From Myxococcales bacterium (GTDB taxonomy: Bacteria; Myxococcota_A; Polyangia; Polyangiales; Polyangiaceae): a DNA stretch of 53,619 bases. Below the pieces are notes generated by a model. That model was not told the origin of the DNA, did not search any database, and worked only from the letters and a program-made list of their open reading frames with translations. The stretch covers positions 1-53,619 of the forward strand of contig JAJZQG010000025.1 of assembly GCA_021847645.1 (NCBI GenBank), in the 5' to 3' direction. A program made the position numbers and the translations under genes. Shown here piece by piece: positions 34,790-42,054 of this stretch. Each line of letters begins with the position of its first letter. Position 1 is the first letter of the stretch.

Positions 34790-35665
34790 TCACCCGGCTC
34801 CGGCCGTGCCCGGCTCGACCGCTCCACGGCCTCCGAGGCACGAGGCCCTGGGCCGTTTGGCCGTGATCACCGTTGTCCAGCAGAGCGATCGCAAAGCGGG
34901 CCATCGACCGAGAAGCGCGTCGTCCATGCGCCGCAGGGGTGCGAACCACGAGGCAATGCGCGGGGCGTCCGTGTAGATCTTCTTCCAATAGCGTTCCTTG
35001 CGGGGGTGCACGCGATCCACCAGCAGGAACTTGAGGAACACGGACAAGGTCAGGAACCAGAACTCGCGGTGAGCCACCTGCTCGAAGCAGGTTGCCAGCG
35101 ACTCGATGTCGTCGAACGTCAGGGGCCGCTCGTCGCGCGTGCGAACCGTATTCGCCAGATGCCGATACACGTCGATGGCCGGGTTGTAAGCCAGCGGCTC
35201 GATGAAGCAGCCGGTGCCGCCGGGCCGGATCACACGGGCCAGCTCGGGCTTGACGACCTCGAGGTTGACGTGGTGCAAGACACCGTTGCCGTATACCAGG
35301 TCGAATTCGGCGTCATCGGCCGGAAGCCTGTCGCCATCGACCCGGCGCGTTTCGATGCTCACGCCATGCAGACCAGCCAGCGTGCGCGCCGACTCGAGCA
35401 TCCCAGGCGATACGTCGATACCAACGACCGAAGCGCCGAGCTTGGCGAAGTACACGCCGGCTTCCGCTGCACCGCAGCCGTAGTCCAGAATCCGCGCCCC
35501 CTTCAGGTCGCCGAACTGCGTCAGGATGAACTGGTTCTCCATGGCGGAGATGGACGTGAAGGTCTCGTCGACCAGGGTCTTGTCCAAGTCCAGGGATGCA
35601 GCCCATTGATCGTGGAACGACGCTTCCCGCAGGCGGCGTTCACGGTCTTCGTCCGGCGCGAACAT
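34790..35665 (-). CDS. Class I SAM-dependent methyltransferase
   Basis: A 291-residue methyltransferase with motif I RILDYGCGAAEAGVYFA (58-74), the acidic loop SVVGIDVSPGMLESAR, and NGVLHHVNLEVVKPELARV followed by PGGTGCFIEPLAYNP. The C-terminal third (FWFLTLSVFLKFLLVDRVHP) is hydrophobic and may touch the membrane. It lies two bases before the DUF2079 gene and 99 bases after the GT2 gene on the same strand. It parallels the methyltransferase of the rightward arm, though the two share little beyond the common motifs. The methyl acceptor is unknown. Confidence 0.9.
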   Translation of the reverse strand: MFAPDEDRERRLREASFHDQWAASLDLDKTLVDETFTSISAMENQFILTQFGDLKGARILDYGCGAAEAGVYFAKLGASVVGIDVSPGMLESARTLAGLHGVSIETRRVDGDRLPADDAEFDLVYGNGVLHHVNLEVVKPELARVIRPGGTGCFIEPLAYNPAIDVYRHLANTVRTRDERPLTFDDIESLATCFEQVAHREFWFLTLSVFLKFLLVDRVHPRKERYWKKIYTDAPRIASWFAPLRRMDDALLGRWPALRSLCWTTVITAKRPRASCLGGRGAVEPGTAGAG

Positions 35666-35764
35666 GGCCCACTTCCTAGCGCGAGCCGGGCGTCCAGGCT
35701 AGGCGCGCGGGGGAAAAAAGGAACCACGATACTGCCCCGGACGGGGCGGCGGCCCGGCAACGCA

Positions 35765-36832
35765 TCAGGCGAGCTGGTCACCAGCCTGAGCGTTCGCCCC
35801 GGCCGCACCGCCTTGCGCCGAGCCGGGGGTCGCCTCGAGGTGCCGATCGCCTTGACGGCTTGCGTCGCGCACTCCCTGCGGAAGATTGGTCCGCTCGCGA
35901 ATCACGTACAGCGGCCGGCGCTTCACCTCTTCATAGATCCTGCCCACGTACTCGCCCAGCACCCCGATCATGAAGAACTGCAGCGCCGCCACGAGGCTGA
36001 TCACGATCAGCATGGAGGTCCATCCCTGCACGACTCCCCGCACGTAGAACTTGGTGTACAGAGCCCACCCCGCCAGGGCGAGAGCCACGACCCCCGACGC
36101 AACGCCCAGATACGAGGAGACGCGGAGCGGCACGACCGAAAACGACGTAATGCCGTCCACCGCGAACCGAACCATCTTGGTCAGGGGGTACTTGGTAGAC
36201 CCGGCGTATCGCCCCTCTCGCTTGTAGCGAACCGCCGTCTGCTTGAAGCCGACCCACACGACCAGCCCGCGGACGAACCGGTGCGTCTCGCGCAGGCCAC
36301 GCAGCGCCAGGACGACGTTGCGGCCCATGAGCCGGAAGTCCCCCGTATCCACCGGGATGTCGATACCCGCAACACGCCGCGTCAGCCGGTAGAACAGCGC
36401 GGCGCTCGCCCGCTTGAAGATCGTCTCCGCCTCTCGCGCCAGCCGCACGCCGTAGACGACGTCGAACCCCTCGCGCCAGCGCGCAACCATCTCCGCCACG
36501 ACCTCGGGCGGGTCCTGCAGGTCTGCATCCATCACCACCACCGCGTCGCCGGACGCGTGATCGAGGCCGGCGGTGATGGCGATCTGATGGCCGAAATTGC
36601 GCGACAGAGCGATGATTCGGTATCCACGCTCCTCGGCGGCCAACGCCGTGAGCAGCTGCAGCGACCGGTCCGTCGACCCGTCGTCGACGAAGATCGCCTC
36701 CCACGTCATTCCGAGGCTCGAGAGCGTCGCGCGCAAGCGCTTGTCGAGCTCCGCGATGACCGGCTCCTCGTTGTACACCGGCACAACGATCGAAAGCTCT
36801 GGACGTCCCGGCTCGTCGCTCGGCCTGTTCAT
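35765..36832 (-). CDS. Polyprenyl-phosphate glycosyltransferase (DPM1/ArnC-like GT2)
   Basis: A 355-residue GT2 enzyme that moves a sugar from a nucleotide donor to undecaprenyl (polyprenyl) phosphate. Visible motifs: SIVVPVYNEE (14-23), IFVDDGSTDRS, and the DXD-type VVMDADLQDPPE with Asp102 and Asp104. The family segment RYAGSTKYPLTKMVRFAVD precedes two C-terminal transmembrane helices (about 230-250 and 262-285). The Ala/Gly/Gln-rich tail is low-complexity. ATG 36832 was chosen; 36868 is open too. It heads the leftward arm and likely supplies lipid-linked sugar to the GT-C-like proteins nearby. Confidence 0.94.
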   Translation of the reverse strand: MNRPSDEPGRPELSIVVPVYNEEPVIAELDKRLRATLSSLGMTWEAIFVDDGSTDRSLQLLTALAAEERGYRIIALSRNFGHQIAITAGLDHASGDAVVVMDADLQDPPEVVAEMVARWREGFDVVYGVRLAREAETIFKRASAALFYRLTRRVAGIDIPVDTGDFRLMGRNVVLALRGLRETHRFVRGLVVWVGFKQTAVRYKREGRYAGSTKYPLTKMVRFAVDGITSFSVVPLRVSSYLGVASGVVALALAGWALYTKFYVRGVVQGWTSMLIVISLVAALQFFMIGVLGEYVGRIYEEVKRRPLYVIRERTNLPQGVRDASRQGDRHLEATPGSAQGGAAGANAQAGDQLA

Positions 36833-36884
36833 GTGGGTATGGTCGCCCGATGCGGGGCGGTCGCACAAGGGATGCTACGCGCGC

Positions 36885-36927
36885 CGGCCGCCCGCGCCTC
36901 GGATTGAGGTCAGCTGCCGGGCGGCCG
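36885..36927 (-). terminator. Hairpin downstream of pepD
   Basis: CGGCCGCCCG (36885-36894) pairs perfectly over 10 bp with CGGGCGGCCG (36918-36927). Inside the loop, CCTC and GAGG form a small second stem. It lies just after the pepD stop in the direction of transcription and before the GT2 gene. No T-run is evident. Confidence 0.5.
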
Positions 36928-36947
36928 CCTCGGACCGCGATGTCCGC

Positions 36948-38408
36948 TCACGCCAGCTCGGCCAAGACCTTCTTGTGGAAGTCCCAGAACCGCGCCACCG
37001 ACGAGATGCTCACCTTCTCGCCCGGCGCGTGCACGCCCTCGAGCTGCGGCCCGTACGAGATGATGTCCACCTCGCCCTCGACCTTGTCCGCGATGATGCC
37101 GCACTCGAGCCCCGCGTGGATCGCCGTGACCTTCGGCTCCTTGCCGTACAGGCCCTTGTAGGAGCGCTTGCACACCTGCAGCAGCGGCGACTTCATGTTC
37201 GGCTGCCACGCCGGATACGCCCCCACCTCCTCGTACTGCACGCCCGCCAGACGCAGCACCGCGTTGTTCTGATCGAGCACCGCCCGCAACGCCGCCGCCA
37301 CCGACGATCGGCTCGAGGTGGTGATGGCCAGCTTGTCGCCCTCGGTCTTGATGATCGCCAGGTTCGTCGACGTCTCGGTCAGCCCCGCGATGTCACGGCT
37401 CATGCTGATGACGCCGTGGGGAATCGCCAGGAGCATGGCGATCAGCCGCTTCGAGTCGCCCGCCGTTCCCGGCTTGGCCGGCACCGCGTCCATGCGCGTC
37501 ACGGTCACTTGCAGCCCCGGATCGATCGTCACGTACTCGGTGATGATCTGCTTGTGCTGATCGGCCGCGATCGCCACCGCCTCGGCCGCGAACGACGCGG
37601 GCACGAGCACCACGGCGGCGGCCTCGCGCGGAATCGCGTTGTGCTTGTTGCCGCCGTCGAACGAGTCGACGAGCACGTCGTGCTTCTGCATCCAGGCGTG
37701 CAGCACGCGGGCCAGGATCTTGATCGAGTTGCCGCGGTTCTCGTGGATGTTCAGGCCGCTGTGCCCGCCGCGAAGCCCGGTGACCTCGACCCGCAACGCC
37801 GCCCACGAGCCCGACACGGACGCTCGCGAAAGCGCGAAGCTGATCTCGGTGGTGCAGCCGCCCGCACACCCCACGAACAGCGCACCGTCTTCCTCCGAGT
37901 CCAGGTTCAACAGCGTGCGGCCCTTGAGGATCGTGCCATCCAGCTCCGTGGCGCCCGTCAGGCCCGTCTCCTCGTCGATCGTGAACAGCAGCTCCAGCGG
38001 GCCGTGAACCACCGCGGGGTCATCGGCGCACGCCATGGCCGTCGCCACGCCGATGCCGTTGTCGGCGCCGAGCGTGGTGTCGTCCGCAACCACCCAGTCG
38101 CCGTCCACGCGAATCTGGATCGGGTCCTTGTCGAAGTCGTGGGCCGAGTTCTTGTTCTTTTCGGCCACGATGTCGAGGTGTCCCTGCAGGATGACGGTGC
38201 GGGCGCCTTCGTGTCCCTTGGTGGCCGGGACACGCACGCACAGGTTGCCCGCCCGGTCCTGCACGGTCTCGAAGCGACGCCCGGCGGCCCACTTCTTGAC
38301 GTGCTCTCGCACGGCGGCTTCGTTCTTGGATGCGCGCGGGATCTGGCGAAGGGCGTCGAAGTGCTTCCAGATGAACTCGGGCTGGAGCGTGGCGATCGGG
38401 CTGCTCAT
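36948..38408 (-). CDS. pepD: Aminoacyl-histidine dipeptidase (PepD, M20 family)
   Basis: A 486-residue cytosolic metallopeptidase that cleaves Xaa-His dipeptides such as carnosine, with broad dipeptide use. Active-site elements: His77 and Asp79 in ILQGHLDIVAE, the bridging Asp116 in TTLGADNGIG, the catalytic Glu146-Glu147 in FTIDEETGLTGA, and the later metal ligands in NLDSEEDGALFVGCAGG and IHAGLECGII. Length and motif order match PepD. The start is set by a strong AGGAGG seven bases upstream. It is monocistronic, divergent from an M49-like lipoprotein gene and followed by a hairpin. Confidence 0.97.
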   Translation of the reverse strand: MSSPIATLQPEFIWKHFDALRQIPRASKNEAAVREHVKKWAAGRRFETVQDRAGNLCVRVPATKGHEGARTVILQGHLDIVAEKNKNSAHDFDKDPIQIRVDGDWVVADDTTLGADNGIGVATAMACADDPAVVHGPLELLFTIDEETGLTGATELDGTILKGRTLLNLDSEEDGALFVGCAGGCTTEISFALSRASVSGSWAALRVEVTGLRGGHSGLNIHENRGNSIKILARVLHAWMQKHDVLVDSFDGGNKHNAIPREAAAVVLVPASFAAEAVAIAADQHKQIITEYVTIDPGLQVTVTRMDAVPAKPGTAGDSKRLIAMLLAIPHGVISMSRDIAGLTETSTNLAIIKTEGDKLAITTSSRSSVAAALRAVLDQNNAVLRLAGVQYEEVGAYPAWQPNMKSPLLQVCKRSYKGLYGKEPKVTAIHAGLECGIIADKVEGEVDIISYGPQLEGVHAPGEKVSISSVARFWDFHKKVLAELA

Positions 38409-38521
38409 GGGGATCCTCCTGCGAAGCGCGGGCGGTGCTTACCGCCGCGAGAGCAGGTCCATCGCATCGAAGCGCGCCCGATGCAACCCGCAGCCGCGCA
38501 CGCATCGGTGCCGCCTCACCC

Positions 38522-38550
38522 TTGACGGCCGAGTCCCCGGGAGTTGGAAT
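38522..38550 (+). promoter_or_regulatory. Probable promoter for the M49-like lipoprotein gene
   Basis: TTGACG (38522-38527), a 17-base spacer, and TGGAAT (38545-38550), about 33 bases before the start codon. The -35 matches five of six and the -10 four of six consensus bases at ideal spacing, in a divergent gap where a promoter is needed. Confidence 0.5.
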
Positions 38551-38583
38551 GCCGGCCCAACGAAAACGCCCAAGGAGCTGATG

Positions 38584-40338
38584 ATGTCTCGATCTCGCCT
38601 GATCGCCCTTTGCGCATTCGGCGCGCTGCTGGCTGCCTGCGGCGGCCCCGCGGCCGAGCCCAAGATTCCGCCTCCGCCCGCCATGCCCCCGGAGCCCCCT
38701 GCCATGACCGACCTCGTCGACTTCAATCAGCCACCTTCCACCTTGAGCGTCGTGCCCGACATCGACCAGCGCCTCGCCCGCTTCGCTCCGCTCGACATGA
38801 CCTTCGACGACGCCATGATCCCGGCCGAGGATCACCCGCTCATCAAGAAGCTGGTCGAGATCAACCAGCTCGTGCAGGACCTGTATGTCCAGCAGATCGA
38901 TCCCAACATCCCGGCGATGCGCGCCCAGCTCGCCGCCGACCCGACCAAGGCCACGGCCCTGCGCTACTTCGACATCATGTCCGGCCCCTGGGACGCCCTC
39001 GATCACGACGAGCCGTTCGTCGGCACCGAGAAGCGTCCGCCCGGCGGCACCTTCTACCCGCCGGATCTGACCAAGGCGCAGTTCGAGCAGTGGGTCGCGG
39101 CTCACCCCGCCCAGAAGGACGCGTTCCTGGACTTCTTCACGGTCATTCGCCGCGACGGCCCCAACCTGATCGCCGTGCCCTATTCGCAGGCCTACAAGGA
39201 CAGGCTCACGGTGCTGGCCGCCAAGCTCAAGGAGGCCGCTGCCCTCGCCCGCGAGCCCTCGCTCAAGAAGTTCCTCGACATGCGCGCCGACGCGTTCCTG
39301 TCCAACAACTACCGCGACAGCGACAAGGCTTGGATGGATGTCAAAGGGCCCTTCGAGGTCACCATCGGCCCCTATGAGACGTACGCGGACCAGCTCGAGG
39401 GCCTGAAGGCCAGCTTCGAGTCGTTCATCTCGGTGCGCGATCAGGACGAGTCGCGCAAGCTCGAGAGCGTCGGCAAGAAGATGGACGCCCTGGAAAACAA
39501 CCTGCCGATCCCGCAGGACGTTCGCAAGAAGATGATGGGCCGCAACCAGGGCTCGCCGATCGACGTGGTGCACCTGCTGTGCAATTCGGGCCAGGCAGGC
39601 GTGCAGACCGTGGCCTACAACCTGCCGAACGACGAGCAGGTGCGCAAGGAGAAGGGCTCGAAGAAGGTGATGATGAAGAACGTGCTGCGCGGCAAGTTCG
39701 ACCGGATCGTGCAGCCGATCGCCGAGCGCGTGCTCACCGACGACATGCGCAAGGAGCTGAACTTCGACGCCATGTTCTCCTACATCCTGATGCACGAGGT
39801 GGCGCACGGGCTCGGGCCAGGCATCCTCAAGAACGCCGACGGGACCACGACCGAGGTGCAGAAGGCGCTCAAGGAGCTGTACGGTGGTATCGAGGAAGCC
39901 AAGGCCGACATCGCCGGCCTGGTCAGCGCCCAGTACCTCATCGACACCAAGGTGCTGCCCAAGGCCTACGAGAAGCAGATCTACGTGGCCTACCTCGCCA
40001 CCGTGTTCCGCCAGGTGCGCTTCGGCGTCAACGAGGCCCACGGCCGCGCCGCGGTCGCCTCGTTCAACTACATCGCCAAGAAGGGCGGCATCGTCTACGA
40101 CAAGAACGCCGGCCGCTACGCCATCGACTTCGCCAAAATCAAGGGCGCCGTGCGCGACCTCGCCAAGCAGTACCTGACCATCGAAGGCCACGGCGACTAC
40201 GACGGTGCCAAGAAGTTCCTCGACGAGTACGCCGTCGTCACTCCGGAGATGCAGAAAGCGCTCGGCTCGCTCGGCTCCGGCATCCCGGTCGACATCGCGC
40301 CGAACTTCGTCATCTACGACAAGGTCAAGAGCTGGTAG
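38584..40338 (+). CDS. M49-like (dipeptidyl-peptidase III related) zinc peptidase lipoprotein
   Basis: A 584-residue predicted lipoprotein; the signal ends FGALLAAC and is followed by a proline-rich linker. The catalytic region has HEVAHGLGPG (His404, Glu405, His408) and IEEAKADIAGLVSAQYL (437 on), the pair of motifs of the M49/DPP III-like group. Classical DPP III has a six-residue HEXXXH motif; this protein has the shorter HEXXH, as in bacterial relatives of the Nudix-3/DPP3 type. Two adjacent ATGs exist; the second (38584) has the better spacing (six bases) from AAGGAG. Probably a periplasmic or surface exopeptidase. The next gene (an amidase) follows by 72 bases. Confidence 0.85.
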   Translation: MSRSRLIALCAFGALLAACGGPAAEPKIPPPPAMPPEPPAMTDLVDFNQPPSTLSVVPDIDQRLARFAPLDMTFDDAMIPAEDHPLIKKLVEINQLVQDLYVQQIDPNIPAMRAQLAADPTKATALRYFDIMSGPWDALDHDEPFVGTEKRPPGGTFYPPDLTKAQFEQWVAAHPAQKDAFLDFFTVIRRDGPNLIAVPYSQAYKDRLTVLAAKLKEAAALAREPSLKKFLDMRADAFLSNNYRDSDKAWMDVKGPFEVTIGPYETYADQLEGLKASFESFISVRDQDESRKLESVGKKMDALENNLPIPQDVRKKMMGRNQGSPIDVVHLLCNSGQAGVQTVAYNLPNDEQVRKEKGSKKVMMKNVLRGKFDRIVQPIAERVLTDDMRKELNFDAMFSYILMHEVAHGLGPGILKNADGTTTEVQKALKELYGGIEEAKADIAGLVSAQYLIDTKVLPKAYEKQIYVAYLATVFRQVRFGVNEAHGRAAVASFNYIAKKGGIVYDKNAGRYAIDFAKIKGAVRDLAKQYLTIEGHGDYDGAKKFLDEYAVVTPEMQKALGSLGSGIPVDIAPNFVIYDKVKSW

Positions 40339-40410
40339 CCCGGCTCCGGCCGCCCCGCCCTCGATCGCCCCGCCGGCAGCCGCCGGCGCGTGTATCATCC
40401 CCTCAGCCCC

Positions 40411-42015
40411 ATGAAGCACTTTGCTCCTGTTGTTGCCCTGCTTGCACTCGCCTCCTGTGCTCCCGCCAGCGACGACCTCCCGCAGCCGGCCGGCCCCGTG
40501 GCCGCCGAGGTGGACCGCCTCGCTGCCACCTACGACGTGCCCGCCGACCTGGCCCTCGCCATCGCCGCGGTCGAAGGAGGTCTGACGCTGCCGGCCTGGC
40601 GATCGCCCGATCCGGATGCGACCGTGCCGGTCGCCGGGATCCTCGAGCTTCGGCACGGCGCGTTCGACTCGCTGGCGCAGGGCGCGAAGCTGCTCGGACG
40701 CACCGAGTTGCAGCTACGCGCGGACACGGACCTGGGCACCGAGGCGGGCCTGGCCGTGCTCTCCCGGCTTGGACGCGAGCATGGCGCGCAATCCTCCGAT
40801 CTCGCCTCCTGGGCGAGCACCGTGGCCGAGCTCAGCGGGCTCCGCGGCACGGCCCTGCAACAGGACTATGTCGCCCGCGTGTATCGGATCCTGCGAAGCG
40901 GCGGCGACTTCCCCGCCCGCGACGGCGAGGTCGTGCGCATCGCTCCGCATCCCGGCTTGCCCGCGTCGTTGTTCATGCCGCCGCCCGGCCTGCAGACCCT
41001 GGCCACGCCGGACTTCCCGGGAGCGACGTGGGTCGATACCCCGCAGGCCAACAAGTGGACGCCCGGCAGGCCCGACGGCAACGCCGCCGTCAACATGGTG
41101 GTCATCCACGACACCGAGGGCGGCTGGGACGCGAGCCTCGCCACGCTGCAGAACGACACGGGCAAGTCGGCCCACTACCTGGTGGACGCCGACGGCTCGC
41201 GCGTCGTGCAGTTCGTCAGCGAGTACGACACCGCGTGGCAGGCAGGCAATTGGTACTACAACACACGCTCGATAGGCATCGAGCACGTGGGCTACGTGAG
41301 TGACCCGAACGGCTATGCGACTGCCCTGTACGACAAGAGCGTGGAGCTGGTGAAGTCGATTCGAACCCGGTGGACCATCCCCCTCGACCGGGCGCACATC
41401 ATCGGGCACTACCAGGTACCGAACGGCAACGCCATCCCCGAGAGCTCGCCGCCGTGCAGCGCCGGGCTCGACGCGTGCGAGAGCGACACGAACTACGGCG
41501 GGGCGAGCCACCACACCGATCCGGGCTATCACTGGCAGTGGTGCCAGTACATGGAGATGCTGGGCGGAACCTGCGCATGCAACGACGCCTGGTCGCTGTG
41601 GAACTGCACCAACGACGGCACCGAAGTGTGGCGCTGCAACAACGGCACGCTCGAGAAGCAGGACTGCGAGAGCTGCGATGTCATGCCGGTGGGCACGCCC
41701 GACGTCTGCCACCCCAAGTCCGGCCCCGAGCCCGTGCCGGAGGCGTCGAGCTCCGAGGATGCGCAGGAGGAAGCGGACGCACCATCGTCCGCGGATGCGC
41801 CGTTGTGGCCGGACGCCGCCGCGCCGGAAGCCGGGCACGATGCTGCCGCGTCGGGTGCGGCGCCGGTGGCTGCACTTTCGAGCGGCGAGCCGAGTGGCTG
41901 TGCTTGCTCGACCGGCGGGTCGCACCGCGATGTGCCGGGGGGCCTTGGGGCGATCGCGTGCGCGGCCGCGATGCTCGTGGCACGGCGGCGCGACGGCAGC
42001 CGCCGGGGCCGCTGA
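40411..42015 (+). CDS. N-acetylmuramoyl-L-alanine amidase with MYXO-CTERM-like tail
   Basis: A 534-residue secreted cell-wall hydrolase. The N-terminus has a lipobox-like LALASC (Cys16). Residues 30-165 look like a transglycosylase-type helical region (VPADLALAIAAVEGG). The Amidase_2 domain spans about 220-375, with zinc residues in MVVIHDTEGGW, SIGIEHVG and RAHIIGHYQVP. A Cys-rich stretch (about 385-430) and an Asp/Ala/Ser linker follow. The C-terminus (SGCACSTGG, a hydrophobic span, then ARRRDGSRRGR) resembles MYXO-CTERM, the sorting signal for myxosortase in Myxococcota. It cleaves the bond between N-acetylmuramate and L-alanine in peptidoglycan. Confidence 0.9.
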   Translation: MKHFAPVVALLALASCAPASDDLPQPAGPVAAEVDRLAATYDVPADLALAIAAVEGGLTLPAWRSPDPDATVPVAGILELRHGAFDSLAQGAKLLGRTELQLRADTDLGTEAGLAVLSRLGREHGAQSSDLASWASTVAELSGLRGTALQQDYVARVYRILRSGGDFPARDGEVVRIAPHPGLPASLFMPPPGLQTLATPDFPGATWVDTPQANKWTPGRPDGNAAVNMVVIHDTEGGWDASLATLQNDTGKSAHYLVDADGSRVVQFVSEYDTAWQAGNWYYNTRSIGIEHVGYVSDPNGYATALYDKSVELVKSIRTRWTIPLDRAHIIGHYQVPNGNAIPESSPPCSAGLDACESDTNYGGASHHTDPGYHWQWCQYMEMLGGTCACNDAWSLWNCTNDGTEVWRCNNGTLEKQDCESCDVMPVGTPDVCHPKSGPEPVPEASSSEDAQEEADAPSSADAPLWPDAAAPEAGHDAAASGAAPVAALSSGEPSGCACSTGGSHRDVPGGLGAIACAAAMLVARRRDGSRRGR

Positions 42016-42054
42016 GCTGGACGAGAATGACCGAGAGCGAAGGCGGGCAGGCTG

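Noticed and set aside
32763..34976. Long plus-strand frame opposite the DUF2079 gene
   Set aside because: Same pattern of antisense composition. The minus strand carries clear DUF2079 motifs and tight gene junctions.
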